The notes: a model not told the origin generated them from the sequence alone. Shown: positions 1 through 6,286, counted from the stretch's first letter. The stretch: DNA of 7,473 nt from Deltaproteobacteria bacterium (GCA_003647095.1 QMME01000189.1:1-7473); one strand, 5' to 3'. Numbers and translations: made by a program.

Positions 1-1330
1 CATCCCATTCCAGCAGAGGGAACTCGGTCACCCACAGGGGGGCAAATTTCTTTTTAGGTTTTACCTTAAATTGTTCAATAAGTTTTAATCGAAATCTTGA
101 TAATGCAAGCTGAGTTTCTATTTTTTTCCCGACAAGAATAAAAACAACTTCCTCTTTTTTTGCTTTAAATATTCTCCTTATATGAATTAACTTTTCTTTA
201 GGAAAAATATTTAAAGAAGATTTATAATCTTCATTTGGACCTTTTATATATATTAATCCATTTATCCCTAGATCCATTTGTTTTAAAAAAGAGGTAAGTT
301 TATCTAATTGCTTTCTTGACAAATTTGATAGGCTTTCAACTTTTAAACCCGCAATATACTCTGCCTCATCAAATAGCTTAAAACCTGCGTTATTAATTAC
401 CTCTTTATCTGTAATGTCAATAATCTCCAAATCATATCTGATATCCGGCTTATCAGTGCCGTAACGGCGCATCGCCTCAGCCCAGGTCATCCGTGGAAAA
501 TCCCCTTCCACTTTATAATTGACCACAGAAGATAAAAGTTCTTTGATCAGTCCCTCGAAAACATTCAGGACATCTTCCTGTTCCACGAACGCCATCTCAC
601 AGTCGACCTGAGTGAACTCCGGCTGCCGGTCGGCCCGCAGGTCCTCGTCGCGGAAACACTTCACCAGCTGGAAATACTTGTCATACCCTGCGATCATCAG
701 CAGCTGTTTGAAGATCTGCGGTGATTGCGGCAGGGCATAGAACTGGCGTTCATGGAGACGCGATGGCACCACGAAATCGCGGGCTCCCTCCGGCGTCGAC
801 TTTATGAGGGCCGGCGTCTCGATCTCCAGGAAACCCTGCTCCACCAGGCTACTGCGTACCACCTGGCAGACCTGGTGGCGCCGCAACAGGTTGGCGGTCA
901 TCAGCGGCCGGCGCAGGTCGAGGTAGCGGTAGCGCAGGCGCAGTTCCTCCCGGGCATCCAGCTTGTCGGTGGGATGAAAGGGAGGGGTGTCGGCACCGTT
1001 GAACACGGCCAGCTTCTCGGCCAGCAGCTCCACCTCCCCGGTGGGCAGCGAGCGATTCACGTTCTCACCCCGCGAGCGCACCTGCCCGGCCACCCCCACC
1101 ACCCACTCGGGACGCAACTGCCGGGCCTGCTCGAACAGCTGCCGGTGAGCAGGGTCGAACACCACCTGGGTCAACCCGTGGCGATCACGCAGGTCGACGA
1201 AGATGAATCCACCCAGGTCACGCCTCCGCGCCACCCAGCCTACCAGGCGGGCCGGCCGCCCGGCGTCGGTGGCCCGCAACTGGCCGCAGTCGTGAGTACG
1301 CCGATGTTCGTCGCTGTAGGCTTCCACCAT
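1..1330 (-). CDS. aspS: Aspartyl-tRNA synthetase, bacterial type (3' end beyond window)
   Basis: This class II synthetase charges tRNA-Asp with aspartate in the cytoplasm. I translated 443 open codons from the ATG at 1328-1330; the frame is still open at base 1. Visible parts are an N-terminal OB-fold anticodon-binding domain (about residues 14-110, with GWVARRRDLGG), a motif 1 region (FLEIETPALIKSTPEGARDF, from about 167), and a clear motif 2 (FRDEDLRADRQPEFTQVD, 226-243). The insertion (GAD) domain follows at about 298-427, then the FAPLWVTEFPLLEWD catalytic resumption. Motif 3 and the last roughly 150 residues lie outside the window. Leu39 sits where non-discriminating AspRS commonly has His (RRRDH), which hints at a discriminating enzyme, but one residue is weak evidence. 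The start has AGGGAAGGG just upstream and lies 13 nt after the kinase stop, so it is last of the visible operon genes. Oddity: the GAD domain is encoded by very AT-rich DNA unlike the rest of the gene. Confidence 0.95.
   Translation of the reverse strand, partial: MVEAYSDEHRRTHDCGQLRATDAGRPARLVGWVARRRDLGGFIFVDLRDRHGLTQVVFDPAHRQLFEQARQLRPEWVVGVAGQVRSRGENVNRSLPTGEVELLAEKLAVFNGADTPPFHPTDKLDAREELRLRYRYLDLRRPLMTANLLRRHQVCQVVRSSLVEQGFLEIETPALIKSTPEGARDFVVPSRLHERQFYALPQSPQIFKQLLMIAGYDKYFQLVKCFRDEDLRADRQPEFTQVDCEMAFVEQEDVLNVFEGLIKELLSSVVNYKVEGDFPRMTWAEAMRRYGTDKPDIRYDLEIIDITDKEVINNAGFKLFDEAEYIAGLKVESLSNLSRKQLDKLTSFLKQMDLGINGLIYIKGPNEDYKSSLNIFPKEKLIHIRRIFKAKKEEVVFILVGKKIETQLALSRFRLKLIEQFKVKPKKKFAPLWVTEFPLLEWD
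56..420 (-). other. AT-rich island confined to the AspRS insertion (GAD) domain
   Basis: By hand count, 61-420 has 96 G+C in 360 bases (about 27%), while neighbouring genes sit well above 60%. The block encodes aspS residues of about 304-424. Codons here include many AAA, at least eight TTA, about six ATA, three AGA and one AGG, all of which are rare in the other genes of the window. The left (3' coding) edge is abrupt: codons change from AAA AAG AAA TTT to GCC CCC CTG TGG near bases 45-55. The right edge is softer, since 421-600 is intermediate (29, 25 and 29 G+C per 60) before 601-660 returns to 67%. The protein still reads as a plausible insertion domain, with SRKQLDKLTSFLKQMDLGI and NGLIYIK matching the family pattern of SRKEID..., then GLAYIK. 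The composition is observed; import from an AT-rich donor is inferred. Confidence 0.9.
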
Positions 1331-1335
1331 GATTT

Positions 1336-1345
1336 CCCTTCCCTC
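1336..1345 (-). promoter_or_regulatory. Ribosome binding site for aspS
   Basis: The minus strand reads GAGGGAAGGG, followed by 5 nt (AAATC) and the ATG at 1330. It overlaps the end of the kinase stop codon (1344-1346). It supports the chosen aspS start and fits translation from an operon message. Confidence 0.65.
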
Positions 1346-3281
1346 AGCCGCCGAAGTTGATCATCTCCAGCTCCTCCAGCAGAAACACCACCTGGTAGAC
1401 CGACTGGGTGAATTCCTGCCGATCGGAGCCGCCCAGCGCCAGCAAGCGGCGCAGGGTGCGCTGCTCCTCGATGGAATCGACCACCCGCTGTTCCCGCGAG
1501 GTGAGCCTGAGCTGGTTCAGGTTCAGGTAAGGATTGTGAACCCGTTCCATGGTGCGATCCATGTGCGGGCGATAGCGGGCCCGCAGCATCTCCAGCGAGG
1601 TATAACGCCGTACCCCCTCGGCAATGAGGGCGTAGGAACCCACCTTGAGCGGCATCACCTCGCCCTGGTAGTACTGCCCGGAGAAGAAACGGTAGGTGCC
1701 GGAGTTCCAGGAAAACACCTCCAGCAGCTTTTCCCGTACCTGGCTCTGCAGGTGCTCGAACATCTCGTGCGGCTGCAGGATGCCCAGCTGGATGAGGGTA
1801 TCTCCCAGGCGGCCGGAAAAACCCTTCATGGCGCTGACCGCCTGGTCGCGTTGTTCGGCGGTGATGACTCCCCGCTCCACCAGGTACTCTCCCAACATTT
1901 CCTGTTTCTGGTTCGACTTGACGAACTCGGGCATACCCTGGCGGAAGTAGATCTCCTTCTTGACCCCGGTGCGGGCCAGCACCAGCCGGCCGTCTTCCTT
2001 GGCAATGGCCAGCCGGTAGAACAACTTGGGGAAACTCACCTCGGCAATCAGGCCCTGGTAGGTGGCCACCGCCTGCGGGTCCGACTCCTCGGCACTGGGC
2101 AGGCGCGACAGGTGCACCGCCAGTTCGGGAATCTCCCGCACCGGGCGCCAGCTTTCTCCCTCGCGTAACACCTCGGCGGTGGCGTCGAGCCCCCCCCCGG
2201 CCAGCAGATCGGACAACTCCTGCAGCTCCAGCGGGCCGCGCGGCCGCTGGCCGGTACCACGTACCCAGTACTTGGGAGGTTGGGCCTGGGTGGAGGCGAC
2301 CCGGCCGGTTTTCACGCGCTGGCGATCCTCTTCCAGCCGGTCGGCGAAGAGTTTCTTGAGGTACCCCTCCAGGTGACCGGGAGACACCTTCACGCCGCGG
2401 TCGAACAGGTAATCGTCCAGGGTCTCGCGGAATTCCCGGGCACTGCCATAGCGATCCTCGGGGCGCTTGCGCAGCGCCCGCATGACGATACCCAGCATGT
2501 CAGCATCGAGTTCGGGAGCCCACTTGCGAGGATCGGGCACCTTGGCGTCGCGGATCTTCAGCAACACGTCCAGCTCGGTCTTGCCCGAGTACAGGCGCCG
2601 GCAGGTAAGCATCTCCCAGAGAGTTATCCCGGCGGTGAAGATATCGGAGCGGCCGTCCAGCGGCAGGTCGGCCACCTGTTCCGGCGACAGGTAACCCATC
2701 TTGCCCTTGAGACCGCCGGCCATGGTCTTGGAGGTACGGCGGGCGGCGCGGGCGATGCCGAAATCGGCCACCTTCACCTCGCCCTGGTAAGAAAGCAGGA
2801 TGTTGGAGGGATTGAAATCGCGGTGCACGATGTTCAGGGGCTCGCCCTCGGAGCTGACGGCACGGTGGGCATGGTCCAGCCCGGCCAGGGCCTCGATCAT
2901 TATGAAGCAGCACAGCTCCAGGGGCAGGCGCCGCCGGGCCTTGCGCAAGCGCGACAATACGGCCGCCAGGTCCACCCCGTGCACGTATTCCATGGCGATG
3001 TAGTAGCGCCCCTGCAACCGGCCCAGGTCGAAGATCTGCACGATGTTGGCGTGCTGCAGTCCGGCGCAGATCTTGGCCTCGTCGATGAGCATGTCGATGA
3101 AGTCCCGGTCGTCGGAGTAATTGGGCAGGACCCGCTTGATGACGATGGTCTTCTCGAATCCCGAAACCCCGTAGGACTTGGCCTTGAAGATCTCGGCCAT
3201 GCCGCCGGTGGCGATGCGGTCGACAAGCAGGTACTTGCCGAACTTGCTGGGAAGCTGGGTGCCGGTCTGTTCCTGTTTCAT
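1344..3281 (-). CDS. Ser/Thr protein kinase with GYF_2-like and DUF4388 (PATAN)-like C-terminal domains
   Basis: A 645-residue Hanks-type kinase, probably cytoplasmic because no membrane segment is visible. Kinase domain, about 16-295: glycine-rich loop IATGGMAEIF (23-32), ATP-anchoring Lys49 (IVIKR), helix-C Glu68, catalytic loop HRDFNPSNIL (153-162; Asp155, Asn160), DFG at 173-175, and YLSPEQ as the APE equivalent. The usual Lys two residues after the catalytic Asp is Asn157 here; substitutions at this place are common in myxobacterial-type kinases, so activity is not excluded. Residues of about 337-391 (YWVRGTGQRPRGPLELQEL, then LREGESWRPVREIPEL) resemble a GYF_2 domain. Residues of about 408-535 resemble DUF4388/PATAN (YQGLIAEVSFPKLFYRLA, then IYFRQGMPEFVKSN, then LGEYLVERGVIT). 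The rest (536-645) is unassigned. The ATG lies 15 nt after pyrD, with only a weak AGAAAGCAG site, suggesting coupled expression. Substrate unknown. Confidence 0.9.
   Translation of the reverse strand: MKQEQTGTQLPSKFGKYLLVDRIATGGMAEIFKAKSYGVSGFEKTIVIKRVLPNYSDDRDFIDMLIDEAKICAGLQHANIVQIFDLGRLQGRYYIAMEYVHGVDLAAVLSRLRKARRRLPLELCCFIMIEALAGLDHAHRAVSSEGEPLNIVHRDFNPSNILLSYQGEVKVADFGIARAARRTSKTMAGGLKGKMGYLSPEQVADLPLDGRSDIFTAGITLWEMLTCRRLYSGKTELDVLLKIRDAKVPDPRKWAPELDADMLGIVMRALRKRPEDRYGSAREFRETLDDYLFDRGVKVSPGHLEGYLKKLFADRLEEDRQRVKTGRVASTQAQPPKYWVRGTGQRPRGPLELQELSDLLAGGGLDATAEVLREGESWRPVREIPELAVHLSRLPSAEESDPQAVATYQGLIAEVSFPKLFYRLAIAKEDGRLVLARTGVKKEIYFRQGMPEFVKSNQKQEMLGEYLVERGVITAEQRDQAVSAMKGFSGRLGDTLIQLGILQPHEMFEHLQSQVREKLLEVFSWNSGTYRFFSGQYYQGEVMPLKVGSYALIAEGVRRYTSLEMLRARYRPHMDRTMERVHNPYLNLNQLRLTSREQRVVDSIEEQRTLRRLLALGGSDRQEFTQSVYQVVFLLEELEMINFGG
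2190..2198. repeat. C9/G9 homopolymer tract inside the kinase gene
   Basis: Nine C in a row on the plus strand read as three consecutive GGG glycine codons (Gly362-364) in the GYF_2-like region of the kinase. It is the longest G/C homopolymer I noticed in the window. The frame is intact as given. Such tracts are prone to replication slippage and to sequencing indels, and a one-base change would truncate the protein before the DUF4388-like domain. Confidence 0.8.
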
Positions 3282-3296
3282 CGGCTGCTTTCTGGC

Positions 3297-4223
3297 TCAA
3301 TCACCCGTTTCCAGGGCACCGCAGAGTTCTCCTACAGAGGATCTGCCCGTTTGTCTAAGGAATTTTTCGATGCCAGGCAAGATTTCCACGGCCGTACCGG
3401 GCCTGCGGAAGGTGGCCGAGCCGATCTGCACGGCCCGGGCACCGGCCAGCATGAACTCCACCGCGTCCTGCCAGCCGCAGATGCCTCCACACCCCACCAG
3501 CGGCACATCCAGGGCCTGGGCCACCTCGTAAACGGCCCGCACCGCCACCGGCCGAATGGCCGGGCCGGACAGCCCGCCAATGACATTTCCCAGGCGGGGC
3601 CGGCCGCTGTGGATGTCGATGGCCATGCCGCGCAGGGTGTTTATCAACACCAGCCCATCCACGCCGCAGGCGGCCACCCGCCGGGCGATGGCCACGATGT
3701 CGGTAACGTTGGGAGTCAGCTTGACCAGAACCGGCTTGCCGGTGGCCGAGCGCACCGCGGCGGCCACCTCGGCGGCCGCACCGGCATCGGCACCGAAGGT
3801 CAGGCCGCCACGCTCCACGTTGGGACAGGAGATGTTTACCTCCAGCGCATCCACCCCCTCGGCCGCGTCCAGGCGGGCAGCCAGCCGGGCGTACTCGTCT
3901 ACCGTGGTACCGAAGATGTTCACCACCACCGCCGGCCGCTGCCGCCGCAACCAGGGAAGCTTGTCGTCCAGGAAGACCTGCAGCCCGGGATTCTCCAGCC
4001 CGATGGAATTGAGCAGGCCGGCCGGGGTCTCGGCAATCCGCGGAGCCGGGTTGCCCGGGCGCGGTTGCAGCGACAGGCCCTTGGTGACGATGGCACCCAG
4101 CCTTTCTATGGCCACCAGCTGCTCGTACTCCCGGCCGAAGCCGAAGGTGCCCGAGGCCACCATGACCGGGTTGTCCAGCTCCAGGCGCCCCAGTCGCACC
4201 CGCATGTCCGGCTGGCCGCTCAC
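3297..4223 (-). CDS. pyrD: Dihydroorotate dehydrogenase, type 1B catalytic subunit
   Basis: Oxidises dihydroorotate to orotate in de novo pyrimidine synthesis using bound FMN. Type 1B enzymes pass electrons through the PyrK subunit to NAD+. At 308 residues it is a normal length. Evidence: ASGTFGFG (23-30), TKGLSLQPRPGNPAPR (47-62), LNSIGLENPG (71-80), and the catalytic-cysteine loop EVNISCPNVERGG (Cys133). The Cys at this place marks family 1B, since membrane-bound class 2 enzymes have Ser. VKLTPNVTD, LINT, GNVIGGLSGPAIRP and GCGGI line the FMN/phosphate site. The start is GTG at 4223, with GGGGAGG 7 nt upstream and a 4-nt GTGA overlap with pyrK; an internal ATG at 4205 is the alternative. 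The adjacent, overlapping pyrK independently supports the 1B assignment. Confidence 0.96.
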   Translation of the reverse strand: MSGQPDMRVRLGRLELDNPVMVASGTFGFGREYEQLVAIERLGAIVTKGLSLQPRPGNPAPRIAETPAGLLNSIGLENPGLQVFLDDKLPWLRRQRPAVVVNIFGTTVDEYARLAARLDAAEGVDALEVNISCPNVERGGLTFGADAGAAAEVAAAVRSATGKPVLVKLTPNVTDIVAIARRVAACGVDGLVLINTLRGMAIDIHSGRPRLGNVIGGLSGPAIRPVAVRAVYEVAQALDVPLVGCGGICGWQDAVEFMLAGARAVQIGSATFRRPGTAVEILPGIEKFLRQTGRSSVGELCGALETGD

Positions 4224-5020
4224 AGGAATACCTCCCCGGCGGCGAATACCGGCCCTTCCCGGCAGACCCGGGCGTTTTCACCACCGGCCAGCTGCAGCGT
4301 GCATCCCAGGCAGGCGCCGGTGCCGCAAGCCATGCGGTTTTCCAGCGACACCTCGACCTGCCAGCCCCGCTGCTTCGTCAGCCGGTGCAGGGCCTGCAGC
4401 ATGGCCCGCGGCCCGCAGCCGGCCAGGTAGGTGGAGTCGGCCGGTAGTTGCCGGCCAGCCAGCAGCCGCCCGAGCACGTCGATGGCCGTGCCCCGCCGTC
4501 CCCGCGAACCATCCTCGCTGGCCACCTCAACCTGCACACCGCGCTCGACCAGCCAGCGCAGCGGTGGCAAGCCGGCCGCCGAACGAACTCCCACAACCAG
4601 CAACACTGACCTCCCCTGCCGGGCCAGGCGCTCGGCCAGGAAGGCCAGGGGAGCCACGCCCAGGCCTCCGGCCACCAGGACGATCTCACGTGCCGCCGCC
4701 GGTACGCGGAAGCCGTTTCCCAGCGGCCCCAGCATGCCCAGCCGCGCCGGGGGTTCGATTTCCAGGAGCAGCCGCGTTCCCCGTCCCACCACGGCCACCA
4801 GCAAAGACAACTTCTCGCCGTCGGCCCGGTAGATGGAGAAGGGCCGGCACAGGAAGGGATCCAGTGCCAGCTCCCCGATCGGCCCCAGCATGACGAACTG
4901 TCCCGGCCGGGCCCCGGCCACTGCCCGGTTGACCCGGAACTCGAGCTCGAACAGGTGATCGGCATGTCGCCGCCGGGCCAGCAATTCGGCTTCGATATGC
5001 ACCGGGGAGGTCACGACCAT
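4220..5020 (-). CDS. pyrK: Dihydroorotate dehydrogenase electron-transfer subunit
   Basis: The FAD and [2Fe-2S] subunit of type 1B dihydroorotate dehydrogenase, which carries electrons from PyrD FMN to NAD+. At 266 residues it matches the family. Domains: an FAD-binding barrel (about 5-105) with RPFSIY (59-64), an NAD(P)-binding part (about 110-215) with VAGGLGVAPL and LAGCGP, and a C-terminal cluster motif with Cys232, Cys237, Cys240 and Cys253 (C-x4-C-x2-C-x12-C; CGTGACLGC). All four ligands are present. The ATG at 5020 is preceded by AGGAG and overlaps the rimI-like stop by 10 nt; its end overlaps pyrD by 4 nt. These overlaps point to translational coupling, which suits an equimolar complex. 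Confidence 0.95.
   Translation of the reverse strand: MVVTSPVHIEAELLARRRHADHLFELEFRVNRAVAGARPGQFVMLGPIGELALDPFLCRPFSIYRADGEKLSLLVAVVGRGTRLLLEIEPPARLGMLGPLGNGFRVPAAAREIVLVAGGLGVAPLAFLAERLARQGRSVLLVVGVRSAAGLPPLRWLVERGVQVEVASEDGSRGRRGTAIDVLGRLLAGRQLPADSTYLAGCGPRAMLQALHRLTKQRGWQVEVSLENRMACGTGACLGCTLQLAGGENARVCREGPVFAAGEVFL
4231..4237 (-). promoter_or_regulatory. Ribosome binding site that decides the pyrD GTG start
   Basis: GGGGAGG on the minus strand, within the 3' end of pyrK, lies 7 nt before the GTG at 4223. The spacing favours GTG over the ATG at 4205, which would be 25 nt away. Confidence 0.6.
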
Positions 5021-5523
5021 CGTGATTCTCCTGGTTGCCGCCGCCGGGGGGTAGCCGGCACGGCCCGGCCGGGCACTCGCATGGCCATCACCAGGGCATC
5101 TTCCCGCAAGCGCCGGTAGTAGCCCGGCCGGCGGCCCACGGGAGTGAATCCCAGCCGGTGATATACTTGCTGGGCCTCCCGGTTGGACTGGCGCACCTCC
5201 AGGTACACCGTGCCCCCGCCCCGGCCGGCGAAAAAATCCACCGCCTGGCCCAGCAGGGCGCTGCCAATTCCACGGCGCCGCCAGGCGGGATGCACGGCCA
5301 GGTTGAGCAGGTGCATGTCCTGGGGAATGATCCAGCAGATGACGTAACCGCGTACCGGCGGAGGTTCGGCCCCTTCACCGACCAGGGCCACCTGGAACCA
5401 CGACCAATCGTGCTCCAGTTCGGACAGGAACGCCGAGGTGGGCCAGGGATCCAGGAAGCAGGCCCGCTCGATGGCCTCGATAGCCGGCAGGTGTTCCGGC
5501 CCGGCTGTACAAAAGCTAATCAT
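5011..5523 (-). CDS. rimI: GNAT N-acetyltransferase, RimI-like (ribosomal protein S18 alanine acetyltransferase)
   Basis: A GNAT-fold acetyltransferase predicted to transfer acetyl from acetyl-CoA to a protein N-terminus; RimI acts on ribosomal protein S18. Counted from the ATG at 5523 it has 170 residues. The RimI-like features are PWPTSAFLSEL (27-37), the acetyl-CoA pyrophosphate loop RRRGIGSALL (82-91), YLEVRQSNREAQQVYHRLGF (107-126), and GRRPGYYRRLREDALVMAM (130-148). Glu109 and Tyr121 fit the catalytic Glu and Tyr described for Salmonella RimI (Glu103, Tyr115, same spacing). The tail from about 152 is Pro/Arg-rich and has no recognised role. I chose the ATG at 5523 over an upstream TTG at 5526, because the ATG shares one base with the preceding stop (TGATG) and has GAGGG at a workable distance. 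Exact substrate is not proven by sequence. Confidence 0.85.
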   Translation of the reverse strand: MISFCTAGPEHLPAIEAIERACFLDPWPTSAFLSELEHDWSWFQVALVGEGAEPPPVRGYVICWIIPQDMHLLNLAVHPAWRRRGIGSALLGQAVDFFAGRGGGTVYLEVRQSNREAQQVYHRLGFTPVGRRPGYYRRLREDALVMAMRVPGRAVPATPRRRQPGESRWS

Positions 5524-6191
5524 CAACCCTCACCGCCCTCGCTGAAATCAACGAGGATGCGCACCTCGCTCTGGCGGCGCAGCTGCCATAACCAGCGGGC
5601 CAGGAACTTCTCCCGGCGCCGGGTCAGCAACTTCAGGCGTATGGCCTCGGCCACCAGCGCCAGGGGCTTGGCGCCAAGCTGCAGGCGATGCCGTTCGTAG
5701 TATTCCCGCACCTGCTCGTCGGTGACCTCCGGAAGTGAACGCAGCTTGCGTTTCTTCAACCTCTCGATCCACAGGTGCCGGGCCAGGGTCTCGGCGATGG
5801 CCTCCTCGGTATAGTCGTGCCGGTAGAGAAAGCGCCGGTACTGTTCCTCGCCGTCGAAGCGACGCCGGAACCCCTCCAGCAGCCGACTGCGCTGCTGGTC
5901 GGTGACCGGCGGCAGGCCCAGCCGCAAGGCCTCCAGGGAAAGAACTCGCTGGTTGACCAGCAGCTCCAGGACCTGGGACAGGAACTTGGGCGTCAACTTG
6001 CGCTGCAGCGCATCCGACCCATAGCGCTGCACCAATATCAGCCAGCCTTCCTGAACGACCTCGCTGCGAGTGATCACCTGGCGGTTGACCGTGGCCACCA
6101 CTTCGTCGACCAGCACCTCCACCGGGCCGTTCCCACCGGCCAGCAACAGGCTCGCCAGCAACCACGCCGCGCAACGCCAAGCCAGTACCAC
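5523..6191 (-). CDS. Secreted SurA N-terminal-type protein lacking the parvulin PPIase domain
   Basis: A 222-residue protein, first in the operon, and a likely periplasmic chaperone-like factor. Residues 1-20 form a signal peptide (Arg6, then the hydrophobic run AAWLLASLLLAG) and no further membrane segment is visible. VDEVVATVNRQVITRSEV (28-45) is the hallmark start of SurA_N domains. Residues of about 64-170 are helical, with LLVNQRVLSLEALRLGLPPV and a DEQVREYYERHR segment. In SurA a parvulin prolyl isomerase domain would follow; here only about 50 residues remain, ending in a helix and strand (FLARWLWQLRRQSEVRILVD) like the closing part of the SurA core. It may therefore bind unfolded outer-membrane proteins without isomerase activity; that role is inferred. 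The start is GTG with AAGGAGG 5 nt upstream. It ends in a TGATG junction with the rimI-like gene. Confidence 0.8.
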   Translation of the reverse strand: MVLAWRCAAWLLASLLLAGGNGPVEVLVDEVVATVNRQVITRSEVVQEGWLILVQRYGSDALQRKLTPKFLSQVLELLVNQRVLSLEALRLGLPPVTDQQRSRLLEGFRRRFDGEEQYRRFLYRHDYTEEAIAETLARHLWIERLKKRKLRSLPEVTDEQVREYYERHRLQLGAKPLALVAEAIRLKLLTRRREKFLARWLWQLRRQSEVRILVDFSEGGEG

Positions 6192-6196
6192 CAGAG

Positions 6197-6203
6197 CCTC
6201 CTT
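6197..6203 (-). promoter_or_regulatory. Ribosome binding site for the SurA_N-type gene
   Basis: AAGGAGG on the minus strand, 5 nt before the GTG at 6191. It is a near-perfect Shine-Dalgarno sequence and decides in favour of a GTG start. Confidence 0.7.
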
Positions 6204-6214
6204 GGTCTCGCCAC

Positions 6215-6243
6215 ACTATAACCGGCCCCCGCCCGGGGAACAA
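6215..6243 (-). promoter_or_regulatory. Sigma70-type promoter of the minus-strand operon
   Basis: On the minus strand TTGTTC (6238-6243) and TATAGT (6215-6220) are separated by exactly 17 bp of GC-rich DNA. The -10 matches consensus at 5 of 6 and the -35 at 3 of 6. The predicted transcript start near 6208 leaves a leader of roughly 17 nt before the GTG at 6191. It probably drives all six minus-strand genes, as I see no good internal promoter. Confidence 0.55.
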
Positions 6244-6248
6244 GCCGG

Positions 6249-6264
6249 CCGGGACCTTTCCCGG
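6249..6264. repeat. Short inverted repeat between the divergent promoters
   Basis: CCGGGA (6249-6254) and TCCCGG (6259-6264) form a 6-bp perfect stem with a CCTT loop. The arm region also holds CCCGGGGA twice (6233-6240 and 6260-6267). It lies between the two divergent promoters, so an operator is possible. In GC-rich DNA such a repeat can also arise by chance. Confidence 0.3.
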
Positions 6265-6286
6265 GGATGACGCTGCTGCGAGCACT

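Noticed and set aside
56..420. A mobile element, small separate gene or regulatory spacer in the AT-rich stretch
   Set aside because: The minus frame of aspS runs unbroken through it and matches the GAD domain pattern; no terminal repeats, transposase or independent start with a ribosome site is seen.
725..2168. Plus-strand open frames antisense to aspS and the kinase (725-1360, 1329-2168)
   Set aside because: They mirror strongly supported coding sequence on the other strand and show no recognisable protein motif.
3282..3296. A promoter or terminator between pyrD and the kinase
   Set aside because: The gap is only 15 nt, with no hairpin or promoter-like hexamers.
2280..4430. A 716-codon open frame on the plus strand, antisense to kinase, pyrD and part of pyrK
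   Set aside because: It crosses three well-identified minus-strand genes and its composition (Gly, His, Gln and Leu rich) is that of a GC-rich antisense shadow; no domain or ribosome site is seen.
3556..4893. A 445-codon plus-strand frame rich in Pro, Arg, Ala and Ser
   Set aside because: Typical low-complexity shadow of GC-rich genes; it overlaps pyrD and pyrK, which have full motif support.
5524..5526. A TTG start for the rimI-like gene at 5526
   Set aside because: The ATG one codon later gives a TGATG junction and better spacing from GAGGG, so it is the more likely start.
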